Below are positions 53,244 through 64,000 of a DNA stretch of 64,000 bases, piece by piece. How positions within the stretch are numbered: position 1 is the stretch's first letter; each line of letters starts with the position of its first letter. The translations under genes and the position numbers were made by a program. The notes beneath the pieces were generated by a model. It saw only the letters and a list, made by a program, of their open reading frames with translations. It searched no databases and was not told the origin of the DNA. Location of the stretch: assembly GCF_002797355.1 (NCBI RefSeq), contig NZ_KZ454940.1, forward strand, positions 372,001 through 436,000, given 5' to 3'. The stretch is from Bacillus xiapuensis (GTDB lineage Bacteria; Bacillota; Bacilli; Bacillales; Domibacillaceae).

Positions 53244-54080
53244 TTAGTTCACTCGGCCAATTTCATTAGCCGCCTTTTCCATGCTGCGGTCATAGGCAGT
53301 TAACACCTTTTGGTTCGCTTCAAAAGAGCGGTAAGCCGATAGCATATCCGTCATCGTGCGGCCAGCATCGGCGTTCGACCGTTCTAAAAACCCTTGCTGC
53401 AATCGAAATTGAATGTTTCCTTGGGCATAAGCACTAGGGAGCTCGCCGTTTTCCAGACGATACAGCCCATCCCCTTCCTTAATCAGCAGGTTAGGATTTT
53501 CTGCATACCCAATGCCAATTTGGCCAGCCGGCTGTCCATCTTGCAAAATCTGCCCGTTTTCATCAATGGCGACATCACCGGAATTCAGCTGAATCCGATT
53601 GCCTTGCGCATTCAGCACATAAAGGCCGCTCGCCGTCGTCAAATACCCGTCAGCATCCAGCGTAAAATTCCCGTTGCGCGTATAACGCTCCTGACCGTCC
53701 TGGCCTTGTATTCTATAAAAAGTCATCGCCGTTTGTCCAGTCTCTTCGTTCATAGGCATATCGACATCCACCAGAGCCACATCCGTCTTCAAGCCGGTTT
53801 CCCGCAAATCTCCCTGCACAAAATTCGGCATAGTCTCCTGCATGTACACGCCCGTATTCAAGGCCCCTACCTGCGAATGAAACGGAAGATTCAGCTTTTT
53901 TTTCACTGGAATCGACGTCTGATCCATCCGCTGCAAAAGCATCTCCGGAAACGCCCGCAAAGACGACCGATCCGCTTTATACCCGGGCGTATTCGCATTC
54001 GACATATTATTCGTCAGCATCTCCGTGCGGCGCTGCTGAGCAATCATCCCCGAAGCCGCCGTATAAAAACCACGAAACAT
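53244..54080 (-). CDS. flhO: Flagellar basal-body rod protein FlhO
   Basis: The 278-residue protein belongs to the FlgF/FlgG rod family. It begins MFRGFYTAASGMIAQQRRTE and MLTNNMSNANTPGYKADRSS, has NAQGNRIQLNSGDVAIDENG in the middle, and ends in ERSNADAGRTMTDMLSAYRS and the final helix. In B. subtilis flhO and flhP follow mbl, as here. A 538-bp array of structured repeats separates it from mbl. ATG at 54080 follows TGAGGTGAGGGT. Confidence 0.93.
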   Translation of the reverse strand: MFRGFYTAASGMIAQQRRTEMLTNNMSNANTPGYKADRSSLRAFPEMLLQRMDQTSIPVKKKLNLPFHSQVGALNTGVYMQETMPNFVQGDLRETGLKTDVALVDVDMPMNEETGQTAMTFYRIQGQDGQERYTRNGNFTLDADGYLTTASGLYVLNAQGNRIQLNSGDVAIDENGQILQDGQPAGQIGIGYAENPNLLIKEGDGLYRLENGELPSAYAQGNIQFRLQQGFLERSNADAGRTMTDMLSAYRSFEANQKVLTAYDRSMEKAANEIGRVN

Positions 54081-54173
54081 ACCCTCACCTCAATCAAATA
54101 AAGTCTTTGGCATACATTATACCATTACACCAGCCTCTCCATTAACCATTAAAACAAAAAGAAAGAAAAAAAG

Positions 54174-54580
54174 ATAAGCGGAAGCTGCTGCCTAGACTTT
54201 GCAGGCATAAGACGGACCTCCGAAGTGGCGCTCTTTGCCACACAGGCGGGCCGGCTTATGACCGAGAGTCTGGCCGTTGCAGCTGGATCTCGAAATGCGG
54301 AAGGCGCTCGTCCAGCGGCGACAAGCACAAGATCAGCTGACTGCAAGGTTGTTCTTGAACCTTGAAGACAGATGAGCTTGTGACCTCGAGCCGCTAGCGC
54401 CTGCAGCTGGACAAAAGAAATGCGGAGCCGACTGCCTTGGGACGACAAGCAGATGAACGGCAGACGAAATGGCGTTCTTTTGCCATGCAGTCTGACGGGC
54501 ATCTGACCTCGAGCCCCAAGGAGGCGAAGCTGGATCTCGAAAAGCGGAAGGGCCTCATCCAGCACCGACCGGCACAAAAA
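54174..54580 (+). repeat. Four-unit tandem array of hairpin modules with covarying stems
   Basis: Units begin at about 54174, 54281, 54404 and 54528 (spacing 107, 123 and 124). Each opens with an AGCTGGATCTCGAAATGCGGA-like box; in units 2 and 4 GCTGGA pairs with TCCAGC. Three units then carry a hairpin whose outer stem differs in sequence but keeps pairing: CATAAG/CTTATG (54206-54260), CACAAG/CTTGTG (54326-54382) and CAGATG/CATCTG (54450-54505), closed over 55, 57 and 56 bases. Inner stems also change together (GTGGC/GCCAC, AAGGTT/AACCTT, ATGGC/GCCAT). The last two stems are followed by ACCTCGAGCC. Unit 4 is cut short. Compare dispersed intergenic repeats of Bacillaceae; role unknown. Confidence 0.75.
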
Positions 54581-54585
54581 AAATA

Positions 54586-54617
54586 AAAGCGGGATGGATT
54601 GGCCCACCCCGCTTTTC
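54586..54617 (-). terminator. Terminator of mbl
   Basis: AAAAGCGGGGTGG-GCCAAT-CCATCCCGCTTTT on the minus strand, right behind the mbl stop (54619) and followed by TATTTTTTTT. Confidence 0.9.
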
Positions 54618-54618
54618 A

Positions 54619-55620
54619 TCAGATTAATTTTTTCTTTGAAAGTTTGTCCATATTTTCCAACATGACGCCTGTTCCGATCGCTACGCAATCCATTGGATTG
54701 TCAGCGACTAGTACGGGAACCTTCAGCTCTTCGGCCAATAGTTGGTCAATGCCATGAAGGAGGGCGCCGCCGCCTGTTAATATAACGCCACGGTCAATAA
54801 TGTCGGCGGATAATTCAGGAGGTGTTTTCTCCAATACATCCTTGGCCGCTTGAACGATCAAAGCGACCGATTCTCTAAGCGCTCCTTCAATTTCGGCGGA
54901 GTGGACCGTTAAAATACGCGGAAGGCCGGTGACCATATCGCGGCCGCGAATTTCCATTTCTTCATTGCGGCCGTTTGGATAGACCGTCGCAATATTGACT
55001 TTAATGTTTTCAGCGGTGCGCTCTCCGATTAACAGCTTGTACTCTTTCTTAATGTAGTTAAGAATTTCCGTGTCAAAGTTGTCGCCCGCTACCTTAATGG
55101 AGGTCGCCGTAACAATCGATCCCATGGACAGCACTGCCACATCGGTTGTGCCGCCGCCAATGTCGACAACCATATTTCCGCTCGGCTGGTAAATATCCAT
55201 GCCGGCGCCGACCGCTGCTACTTTTGGCTCTTCTTCTAAGTAAACCATTTTGCCGCCGCTTTTTTCTGCGGCTTCGCGAATTGCTTTTTGTTCAACGCTT
55301 GTAATATTCGTCGGGCAGCAAATTAAAATCCGCGGCTTAGACATCAGGCCTTTTACATTCAGCTTATCAATAAAATGTTTCAGCATCGATTCCGTAATAT
55401 CGAAATCCGCAATCACTCCATCCCGCAGCGGACGGATCGCAATGATATTGCCTGGCGTTCTTCCGACCATGCGGTGAGCTTCTCCGCCTACCGCCAGCAC
55501 CTTGTTGGTGTTTTTATCAATGGCTACGACGGAAGGCTCATTTAAAACAATCCCTTGACCCTTAACATGAATTAACACGTTCGCGGTTCCTAAATCAATT
55601 CCAATATCTTTTGACATCAC
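54619..55620 (-). CDS. mbl: Rod-shape MreB-like protein Mbl
   Basis: Mbl is an actin-like filament protein under the membrane that guides cylindrical wall synthesis. The 333-residue protein has the phosphate-binding motifs (KDIGIDLGTANVLIHVKGQG, VVDIGGGTTDVAVLSMGSIV), and ILTGGGALLHGIDQLL near the C-terminus. It lies directly downstream of spoIIID as in B. subtilis, which separates it from MreB and MreBH. ATG at 55620 follows GGGGGTTGCCCTAGTG. Confidence 0.96.
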   Translation of the reverse strand: MMSKDIGIDLGTANVLIHVKGQGIVLNEPSVVAIDKNTNKVLAVGGEAHRMVGRTPGNIIAIRPLRDGVIADFDITESMLKHFIDKLNVKGLMSKPRILICCPTNITSVEQKAIREAAEKSGGKMVYLEEEPKVAAVGAGMDIYQPSGNMVVDIGGGTTDVAVLSMGSIVTATSIKVAGDNFDTEILNYIKKEYKLLIGERTAENIKVNIATVYPNGRNEEMEIRGRDMVTGLPRILTVHSAEIEGALRESVALIVQAAKDVLEKTPPELSADIIDRGVILTGGGALLHGIDQLLAEELKVPVLVADNPMDCVAIGTGVMLENMDKLSKKKLI

Positions 55621-55792
55621 TAGGGCAACCCCCTTATTTTCCTCTATTTTTTATCACGCTTCTCTATGTCAATTGTCACATGATTCAGGTGTTAGTTCCC
55701 AATTTTTTATTCTAGCACATTTTCATCAAAAAGAAGACTGTTTCCGCCATAAATTTTCTTATTTATTGAAATAAAGGAATGCAATGCAAAAA

Positions 55793-55834
55793 ATCCGCCT
55801 GGAGAGGCAGACTCCTCCTCCTCTTCTAGCGGAT
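55793..55834 (-). terminator. Terminator of spoIIID
   Basis: ATCCGCTAGAAGAGG...CCTCTCCAGGCGGAT, an imperfect stem followed by TTTTTT on the minus strand, 21 bases behind the spoIIID stop. Confidence 0.7.
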
Positions 55835-55854
55835 ACTTGGCTTCCTTCTGCTTA

Positions 55855-56118
55855 TTATTGCGGCAATGCTTCTTCCTTCGAGTATTTCTTCTTGGTGGCT
55901 TCTCCTCCGCGCAAGTGCCGGATGGATTTGTGATAATCCAAAATGGTTTTCACACGCTGAGCAAGCTCTGGATTAATCTCCGGCAGCCGTTCTGTCAAAT
56001 CCTTATGAACAGTGCTTTTCGATACGCCAAACTCCTTTGCGATGACTCTCACTGTTTTCTTCGTCTCCACGATATACTCTCCGATCTTGATCGTCCTCTC
56101 CTTGATGTAATCGTGCAC
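55855..56118 (-). CDS. spoIIID: Mother-cell sporulation regulator SpoIIID
   Basis: SpoIIID activates and represses mother-cell genes after sigma-E comes on. The 87-residue protein begins VHDYIKERTIKIGEYIVETK and has the helix-turn-helix TVRVIAKEFGVSKSTVHKDL, then a basic helix and a tail ending SKEEALPQ. The start is GTG at 56118 behind GGGAGGCGAGCG. Its position beside mbl and spoIIQ is conserved. Confidence 0.96.
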   Translation of the reverse strand: MHDYIKERTIKIGEYIVETKKTVRVIAKEFGVSKSTVHKDLTERLPEINPELAQRVKTILDYHKSIRHLRGGEATKKKYSKEEALPQ

Positions 56119-56397
56119 ACCGCTCGCCTCCCTATTTGGATGTGAGACATGTGAAATGAGACTCGCTTTCGCTTTGCTGGCACTTTCTATTTTTCGGCAA
56201 CTAGTCTGCTCTTATTGCTGACAGATGTTTTTTCGTCTAACGACTCCTCACCTCAAACAATCCCTTTTACTTCAGGTATTGTTACTACTATATTGAAGTT
56301 ATTGTGAAATTATGAATGAGAACTGAATTCGACCGGAAAATAACAATGTTCGACTGAAACAGGCGAATAGCCGGCCGCATCTGCAGAACCACACAAA

Positions 56398-56424
56398 GAA
56401 AGCAGCTCATTCAGAGCCGCTTTC
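56398..56424 (-). terminator. Terminator of spoIIQ overlapping its stop codon
   Basis: GAAAGCGGCTC-TGAAT-GAGCTGCTTTC followed by TTTG. The hairpin includes the last codons and stop of spoIIQ. Confidence 0.7.
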
Positions 56425-57138
56425 TGTTTCGGATGATTCTTGACCAGTGGCCGCCTCTTTAATCGCTGATACAGGCTTGCCGAAGAAGTCTTCCGGATTT
56501 AACGCCATTTGATCCTTGCGCACTTCGAAGTGCACATGGATGCCTGCTTTTTCGTTGTACAGGCTTTGGCCGGCCTTCGCCAAAACATCCCCTTGGGAGA
56601 CCGTGTCGCCTTCTGCTACTTTAATATCCTTCACAGATTGGTAATGTGTCACGATGCCATTGTCATGCTCAATTTCAATCACATTACCAAGCAAGGAATC
56701 TTCCTGCACCTTGGAAACCTTTCCGCCGAGTGCGGCAGTTACTTCGAAGGTTTTGTTATCCTTCGTGCCGAAATCAATTCCTGTGTTGGGCTGATAAGTG
56801 TTGTTATATACAACTAGAGATGCTTCCTGTTCCTTTTCGGATGCACTTTCATCATAGAAGCCCGTTTTCACAACGGCTTCATCTGCGTTTTTCATCGGCT
56901 TGGCCATTTGCTCCACAGATGAATTGACTTCCTCCGCCGGCTGATTAAACTGTCCTTCCTCGATTGCCTGTTCCTTCGTATCAGATACTTGTTCGTCGCC
57001 TCCGCCAGCCATCTGATACCAAACAATTCCTGAAATTAATAGTGCGGCACTCATTAGATAGACGGCTGGGAATACCCAGCGTTTCTTCAATAGCTCTTTC
57101 ATTTTTTGGGGGGCTTTTTTCTTTTCTCCCTCTCTCAT
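56407..57138 (-). CDS. spoIIQ: Forespore engulfment protein SpoIIQ (M23-like)
   Basis: SpoIIQ sits in the forespore outer membrane and binds SpoIIIAH to form the channel between forespore and mother cell. The 243-residue protein has a basic N-terminus, one transmembrane helix (about residues 20-42) and a LytM/M23 domain (about 110-215; NTGIDFGTKDNKTFEVTAAL, GNVIEIEHDNGIVTHYQSVK, HVHFEVRKD). The first zinc motif HxxxD is absent (GIDFG), as is known for SpoIIQ. The Met at 57138 fits a GAGGTG Shine-Dalgarno; the Met at 57144 touches it. B. subtilis SpoIIQ is 283 residues, so the tail here is shorter. Confidence 0.93.
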   Translation of the reverse strand: MREGEKKKAPQKMKELLKKRWVFPAVYLMSAALLISGIVWYQMAGGGDEQVSDTKEQAIEEGQFNQPAEEVNSSVEQMAKPMKNADEAVVKTGFYDESASEKEQEASLVVYNNTYQPNTGIDFGTKDNKTFEVTAALGGKVSKVQEDSLLGNVIEIEHDNGIVTHYQSVKDIKVAEGDTVSQGDVLAKAGQSLYNEKAGIHVHFEVRKDQMALNPEDFFGKPVSAIKEAATGQESSETESGSE

Positions 57139-57308
57139 GTTCATCACCTCAGCAACCAGTGTGAACAGATTCAAGAAAAACTATACCTTTATTGGAAAAT
57201 TTTTTATTATTCCTCCAAAAGTAAAATTCATTCCACAAAAATGAAATCAGCTGCCGCTCCATCATGGTAAAATAAGTGATATCAGATTAGAAAAAGGAGT
57301 CCTTATAA

Positions 57309-57743
57309 ATGAAGATTTTCGTGAAAGGCCTGTCCACTATCGCGCCATTTGTGTATATGGCAGCTGTTTGGATTCTTTCTGGCTTGCCTGATGATACCAT
57401 TATGCGGCTTAAGCAAAATGAAACGGATCGTTTCGTAAAGGAATCGCTGCATTTAGTGGAGTTTGCCATCCTGTATGTCTTGATCATCATCGCTTTGTTA
57501 GCGAACGGCCGTTTTTCCAGAGGGGCTCATCTGGCGGCTGCACTAGTCGCCAGCTTTTATGGACTTGTTGATGAAATACATCAGCACTTTGTTCCCTATC
57601 GTTCCGCTACAGTCATAGATGCGGTGAAAGATGTAACGGGAGTGCTTATATGCTTTTGGCTGGTGGAAACCGCTTGCTTCAAGCGGACAGGCAGCCAGCT
57701 GGCCCGGCGGATGGATCGCTTCAGCCGCTGGATTCAATCCTGA
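57309..57743 (+). CDS. VanZ-like membrane protein
   Basis: The 144-residue protein has four hydrophobic segments and the VanZ-like motifs WILSGLPDD, a conserved HLVEFAILYVLI and YGLVDEIHQHFVPYR, which in this family carry conserved Asp, His and Glu residues. VanZ relatives are linked to teicoplanin resistance or cell-envelope functions; the role here is unknown. ATG at 57309 follows AAAAAGGAGTCC. It is the only plus-strand gene between spoIID and spoIIQ. Confidence 0.88.
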   Translation: MKIFVKGLSTIAPFVYMAAVWILSGLPDDTIMRLKQNETDRFVKESLHLVEFAILYVLIIIALLANGRFSRGAHLAAALVASFYGLVDEIHQHFVPYRSATVIDAVKDVTGVLICFWLVETACFKRTGSQLARRMDRFSRWIQS

Positions 57744-57762
57744 AGCCCCTCAAACGGCGAGC

Positions 57763-58773
57763 TTATTTCTTAGCAGCTCCCGCTTCATTGACATAACGGG
57801 AGGCTTTCTCAACGTCAGTCTGCTGGTAGTAATGCTTAATAATCTCCAGGTGAGTCTTGCCCGCCTTCGCCATGCCGTTTGCGCCGTACTGGCTCATTCC
57901 AACGCCATGTCCGTAGCCCTTTGTAGAGATCACGACTTCCTCTCCTTTTAACACCCAGCTGAAATCGGAGGAGGGCAGACCCAGTTTTTCGCGGACTTCC
58001 CGGCCGGTGAATTCTTTAGAACCAATCTTAATTTTGGCAATGCGCTTGCCCGGCGTCCGCGCGGTAATCGTCCCCGCTTCTTGGTCGCTGCCGATGGACA
58101 CACCCAGCTTTTGCTCGAATTCTCTGATGGGCATGACTTTCTTGGAGAGGTATTTTGGAGAGCGCTCATCCCACGGGCTGCTGACGCTCTTTAAATAAGG
58201 AAGCGGTGCATTCCAATAATCCTCGGAGTTCTCGGTGTAGCCATTGCTAGTCGAGAAGAAAGAAGCGGTAATCGGCGAGTTGTTGTACGTGATGATCTGG
58301 CCCTTCGTGTCTTGAACTGCCTCCGTGATCTTCTTCCACTTCCAATCGTAATCCTTCCCCCAAATCCTCTGAAGCTCTTTCTTCGTTCTAAATACTTGGT
58401 GATTGACTGTATCTGTCACATGCGCCTGGCCTCCATTGGCGCGCTTGCCATTCATCATGTGCTTGACGATAAATGTGCGCGCGGTCAACGCCTGAGCCTT
58501 GAGCGCTTCTTTTTCAAATTCAGCCGGCATTTCAGCCGCAACAACCCCCGCGACATACTGCTCCAGCGGAAACGTTTCTGTTTGCTGACTGGCTGAACGG
58601 AACACAGCCACAGCCGGCTCTTTCGCGGTGGGCGCCGATCTGGGCTTTTTGACTTCTTTGACAGCCACTTCTTTTTCTCCTTGTGCAAAAGAAGTAACAA
58701 GCAGGGAAGGAACGATGATAGCTGTGATCAGTAAAGCGGCAAAAGCGAACGAGAGGTAATGGTGTTTTTTCAT
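57763..58773 (-). CDS. spoIID: Stage II sporulation protein SpoIID
   Basis: SpoIID is a membrane-bound lytic transglycosylase that, with SpoIIM and SpoIIP, thins septal peptidoglycan during engulfment. The 336-residue protein has an N-terminal transmembrane helix (about residues 5-25) and a SpoIID domain (about 75-315; VAGVVAAEMPAEFEKEALKA with the catalytic-type Glu, QALTARTFIVKHM, SFFSTSNGYTENSEDYW, GYGHGVGMSQYGANGMA). I chose the second Met (58773) behind GGGGGC; the Met at 58791 has no Shine-Dalgarno. It follows murA with a gap that carries a sigma-E-like promoter. Confidence 0.93.
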   Translation of the reverse strand: MKKHHYLSFAFAALLITAIIVPSLLVTSFAQGEKEVAVKEVKKPRSAPTAKEPAVAVFRSASQQTETFPLEQYVAGVVAAEMPAEFEKEALKAQALTARTFIVKHMMNGKRANGGQAHVTDTVNHQVFRTKKELQRIWGKDYDWKWKKITEAVQDTKGQIITYNNSPITASFFSTSNGYTENSEDYWNAPLPYLKSVSSPWDERSPKYLSKKVMPIREFEQKLGVSIGSDQEAGTITARTPGKRIAKIKIGSKEFTGREVREKLGLPSSDFSWVLKGEEVVISTKGYGHGVGMSQYGANGMAKAGKTHLEIIKHYYQQTDVEKASRYVNEAGAAKK

Positions 58774-58810
58774 AAATCTGTATGCCCCCATCTGTCAGAT
58801 TGAGCACCGC

Positions 58811-58836
58811 TTGTATGCTCAATTCTATACATATGA
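58811..58836 (-). promoter_or_regulatory. Candidate sigma-E promoter of spoIID
   Basis: On the minus strand TCATATG (58830-58836) and CATACAA (58811-58817) lie 12 nt apart, close to the sigma-E pattern (about ATA at -35 and CATACA at -10). The spoIID gene is a known sigma-E target, but this site is read only by eye. Confidence 0.4.
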
Positions 58837-58978
58837 GTGATTTGCTTGGCACATTCCGATTATTTCACCGCTCCCTTCTTTGGCAGAATGACAAAATATG
58901 CGTATTTTCTGGTATAAAAAAACGGATATTTCCGTATACTAGATCATAAGCGCGGCCAGCTGTATCCAGCATGCAAAA

Positions 58979-59008
58979 AGCCCGCTTATCAACATGATAA
59001 GCAGGCTT
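58979..59008 (-). terminator. Terminator of murA
   Basis: AAGCCTGCTTATC-ATGTT-GATAAGCGGGCTT followed by TTTGC on the minus strand, 7 bases behind the murA stop. Confidence 0.85.
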
Positions 59009-59015
59009 CGCTGAT

Positions 59016-60326
59016 TTATGCTTTAATATCGGAGATCACTTTTTGAGCTGGCTCTGACACTTCCGGCTCTTCTTGCACGCGCACGATGTCGGCGCCAAGT
59101 GCAGCCAGCTTTCCGTGGAAATCAACGTAACCGCGGTCTAGATGCTTTAATTGAGTGACTCGCGTGTAGCCGTCTCCAATAAGGCCAGCTAGAATCAGAG
59201 CGGCCGCTGCGCGCAGATCTGTGGCGGCTACTTCCGCTCCTTGAACGTCGGTCGGTCCGTTAATAATGACCGAGCGGCCTTCGATTTTAATATTCGCATT
59301 CATTCGTCTGAACTCTTCCACATGCATAAAACGGTTTTCAAATACCGTCTCCGTAATCATGCTCGTTCCTTCCGCCTTTAATGCTAACGCCATCATTTGC
59401 GACTGCATATCGGTCGGAAATCCCGGATGAGGCATGGTTTTCACATCAACGGCCCTCAGCTTTTCTGGGCCGATCACTCGAAGACCTGTTTCTTCTTCAA
59501 TGATCTCCACACCCATTTCCTTCAGCTTTGCTATTAATGAAGACATATGCTCCGGCACGGCTCCCTGGACGAGAACATTCCCTCCCGTAATGGCCGCAGC
59601 CGCCATAAAAGTTCCCGCTTCAATCCGGTCAGGAATAATCGCATGGTCGGCTCCTTGAAGCTCTCTTACGCCTTCAATACGGATCGTTTCCGTGCCGGCG
59701 CCAACTACTTTACCGCCCATTTTATTCAATAAATTAGCTAAGTCAACAATCTCCGGTTCTTTTGCACAATTTTCAAGCACAGTCGTACCTTCGGCTAGTA
59801 CGGCAGCCATCATGATATTTTCTGTAGCTCCTACACTTGGAAAATCCAAATAGATTTTTGCGCCTTTTAAACGGGTATTCACTTCCGCTTCAATGAAACC
59901 ATTTTCCATGCGCACAACGGCTCCCATTGCTTCAAAGCCTTTCAAATGCTGATCAATCGGCCGCGAACCGATGGCACAGCCGCCGGGCAAAGCAACTCTG
60001 GCCTTTCCAGTGCGAGCTAATAATGAACCCATAACCAGTACAGACGCTCTCATTTTGCGGACATATTCAAACGGTGCTTCCACAAATAATTCATCTGAAG
60101 CATCCACCGTTACTGTATTTTCATCGAAGACTACTTGACAATTTAAATGGCGTAGAACTTCATTGATTGTATATACATCAGAGAGAGTCGGCACATCCCG
60201 AATCACACTCTTGCCTTTGCTAGCTAACAATGTTGCGGCGAGTACAGGCAGAACTGAGTTTTTAGCACCTTCTACTTTAACAGTTCCACTTAATTTTTGT
60301 CCGCCGCGGACGATAATTTTATCCAA
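59016..60326 (-). CDS. murA: UDP-GlcNAc 1-carboxyvinyltransferase MurA (MurAA)
   Basis: MurA adds phosphoenolpyruvate to UDP-GlcNAc, the first committed step of peptidoglycan synthesis; MurB at 1102-2016 does the next one. The 436-residue protein begins [20 protein letters not shown] and has [20 protein letters not shown] with the catalytic Cys in the mobile loop, [12 protein letters not shown] and [19 protein letters not shown]. The TTG at 60326 follows GGAGGGG by 6 nt; the frame from 60347 has no Shine-Dalgarno. Position next to ywmB and spoIID matches MurAA of B. subtilis. Confidence 0.96.
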   Translation of the reverse strand: MDKIIVRGGQKLSGTVKVEGAKNSVLPVLAATLLASKGKSVIRDVPTLSDVYTINEVLRHLNCQVVFDENTVTVDASDELFVEAPFEYVRKMRASVLVMGSLLARTGKARVALPGGCAIGSRPIDQHLKGFEAMGAVVRMENGFIEAEVNTRLKGAKIYLDFPSVGATENIMMAAVLAEGTTVLENCAKEPEIVDLANLLNKMGGKVVGAGTETIRIEGVRELQGADHAIIPDRIEAGTFMAAAAITGGNVLVQGAVPEHMSSLIAKLKEMGVEIIEEETGLRVIGPEKLRAVDVKTMPHPGFPTDMQSQMMALALKAEGTSMITETVFENRFMHVEEFRRMNANIKIEGRSVIINGPTDVQGAEVAATDLRAAAALILAGLIGDGYTRVTQLKHLDRGYVDFHGKLAALGADIVRVQEEPEVSEPAQKVISDIKA

Positions 60327-60355
60327 GGTTTTCCCCTCCGCGTCCAATTTATATA

Positions 60356-61072
60356 TTAATATTCAACCGTGATGATTGGTGTGCCTATCACAAAGTTTGT
60401 CTCGGCACCCAACCCTTTTTTTCTTAAGCCAATTTGTAGATTCATCTGATGCGATGGCAACGGAAGGCTTTCATTGAAAAGCTTTGAATAGGCTGATACA
60501 GAATAGAATCCTTTTTCAGTCACTGCTTCCAATTCCTTCGCTTCCAAGCCTGTTACTAATGCCCGCAATTGATTCGGCAAAACTTCTTCAATTTTACCAT
60601 CAAAGCTTCCTTTTAAACAAGTGAAAACACGAGGATTTTTGTGGAAAATTTCCAACATTATTTCTTCTAGCTGCTGTTTGATAAAGGTTCGTATTTGCTT
60701 TTCATCGGCAGAAGTCACCGTGTACTGAAGAATGTATGTGTCATCAGCTGCATCTGTTGAAAGCAGCTGAAACTTCTGGCGCAGCTTTTGTTCTTCCTGC
60801 TTCGCTGTCAGCCATTCCATCTCATTCCCTTTGCTGAACGTCCATCCGGATAAATAGCTTTGCAGTTTGGCGGCGGCTGCTTCAGACTCTTCTGCCGTTA
60901 AATGCTCGCGGATATGTATCGACCACTCTTCGATATGTCCATTTTCTTTCTGTACAGCATCCGTCAATACTAGCAAACTATCTATCTGTGAACCTGCAGT
61001 CGTGTTATTCCCATATATCATCGCTATGAAACAAATGAATAGTATGCACATCCATTTTTTTGTCTGCTTCAT
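60356..61072 (-). CDS. ywmB: YwmB-family protein
   Basis: The 238-residue protein has an N-terminal hydrophobic segment ([17 protein letters not shown]) and an exported region of YwmB type ([48 protein letters not shown]-like core). YwmB has a TATA-box-binding-like fold and unknown function. I chose the Met at 61072, nine bases behind AAGGAG; the Met at 61081 overlaps the ribosome site. The gene lies between ywzB and murA, as in B. subtilis. Confidence 0.88.
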   Translation of the reverse strand: MKQTKKWMCILFICFIAMIYGNNTTAGSQIDSLLVLTDAVQKENGHIEEWSIHIREHLTAEESEAAAAKLQSYLSGWTFSKGNEMEWLTAKQEEQKLRQKFQLLSTDAADDTYILQYTVTSADEKQIRTFIKQQLEEIMLEIFHKNPRVFTCLKGSFDGKIEEVLPNQLRALVTGLEAKELEAVTEKGFYSVSAYSKLFNESLPLPSHQMNLQIGLRKKGLGAETNFVIGTPIITVEY

Positions 61073-61281
61073 TCTTCTCATCTCCTTATCTGCCAGTATG
61101 GCCTGGAGAAGAGAAGACATACAAAAAATGAATCGACAAATTCCTTGTTCCATCGCTCTTCAGTATTTGTTCACTTATTCACGTAAGGCGGCATTTTACA
61201 TACAGGAGCTAAAAAAACTCTCTAAAAAAATAATATACAAAATAGGAAAAAATTCAAGTGTGAAAGAAGAACTATCTTTCT

Positions 61282-61518
61282 TTACTGAAAAATCAGCGGC
61301 AATTGGCGGGACCATAAGAAGTAATCTAGGAAGAAATTGCTGACCGTTGCACCGATCGCAATGGATAATAAGATAAATAAAAGACGGGCTTGAACGACGC
61401 GGTTCGCTTTGATGAATTGTTCATAACGAAGCGCTTGCAGCGCCCAAAAAGACAAGCCAATAAACAAAAGATGGGACAGAATACTTACTAACGCTTCTTG
61501 ACCGAAACCTGAGATCAT
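61282..61518 (-). CDS. ywzB: DUF1146 membrane protein YwzB
   Basis: The 78-residue protein has two transmembrane segments (about 8-28 and 45-68) joined by a basic loop (RYEQFIKANRVVQARLLF), the DUF1146 pattern. The function is unknown. It follows the ATP synthase genes beyond their terminator, as in other Bacillus species. ATG at 61518 follows GGGAGGTGCTGTGA. Confidence 0.9.
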   Translation of the reverse strand: MISGFGQEALVSILSHLLFIGLSFWALQALRYEQFIKANRVVQARLLFILLSIAIGATVSNFFLDYFLWSRQLPLIFQ

Positions 61519-61547
61519 TCACAGCACCTCCCGTTAATATTAAATGG

Positions 61548-61581
61548 AAGAAAAACCTCCCGCTTCCGGAAGGTTTTTCTT
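61548..61581 (-). terminator. Terminator of the ATP synthase operon
   Basis: AAAGAAAAACCTTCC-GGAAG-CGGGAGGTTTTTCTT hairpin behind the atpC stop. Confidence 0.85.
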
Positions 61582-61584
61582 TGG

Positions 61585-61995
<411 letters not shown>

Positions 61996-62015
61996 TTAAC
62001 CCCCTGGTCCCTTAT

Positions 62016-63455
<1,440 letters not shown>

Positions 63456-63532
63456 TCACTTTGCAAAGTGCCATATAAGAAGGGACCGCAGCCTGTATCA
63501 TCCAGCTGCAGCCAGCCTTCCGATTTCCTCTA

Positions 63533-64000
<468 letters not shown>

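Noticed and set aside
54174-54580. CRISPR-like array
   Set aside because: Unit length of about 120 bp, changing repeat sequence and internal hairpins do not fit short constant repeats with unique spacers, and no cas genes are near.
54149-54688. 179-residue minus-strand ORF across the hairpin array
   Set aside because: It crosses the mbl terminator and the repeat modules, has a composition set by the repeats and no Shine-Dalgarno. The structure of the repeats explains the open frame.

Overview
The window looks like the chromosome of a mid-GC, spore-forming member of the Bacillaceae. The right half (about 44.8-64 kb) follows the Bacillus subtilis gene order ywqB-ywqA-ssb-ywpF-fabZ-flhP-flhO-mbl-spoIIID-spoIIQ-spoIID-murA-ywmB-ywzB-atpC-atpD-atpG almost gene for gene. 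Strong Shine-Dalgarno sequences, GTG and TTG starts and sporulation genes fit. No rRNA, tRNA or CRISPR array was seen.

Left part (1-24 kb): the 5' end of an S-layer-homology (SLH) protein, a YaiI/YqxD-type protein, murB and a complete IS1182-family element. A patchy region follows that contains two direct copies of one block (about 4.77-8.56 kb and 18.57-22.92 kb). Copy 1 keeps the MerR regulator, the DCC-family protein and the fibronectin/DUF3238-like protein but has lost its NhaC antiporter. Copy 2 keeps NhaC but has only scraps of merR and of the fibronectin gene, and carries a comK-like gene and a DUF4282 protein. Between the copies lie a large secreted nuclease with a broken 3' end, gene remnants, an SLH-anchored 5'-nucleotidase and an SLH-DUF4855 protein.

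Middle part (24-44.5 kb): a cell-surface island. It holds the main S-layer protein, a secondary-cell-wall-polymer set (GT4 glycosyltransferase, TagA/WecG transferase, UDP-ManNAc dehydrogenase, the CsaB pyruvyl transferase and a second GT4), a MurJ-type flippase, and five more SLH proteins, four of them wall hydrolases or a protease. CsaB pyruvylates the wall polymer that SLH domains bind, so anchor synthesis and anchored cargo are encoded together. An ORF-less group II intron sits directly behind the S-layer gene terminator.

Right part: housekeeping and sporulation genes on the minus strand (ATP synthase, murA, spoIID, spoIIQ, spoIIID, mbl, flagellar rod genes, fabZ). Three points stand out: an ssb gene whose only well-placed start codon is ATC, a small gene split by an A9 tract that forms a slippery heptamer, and a four-unit tandem array of hairpin modules with covarying stems between flhO and mbl.
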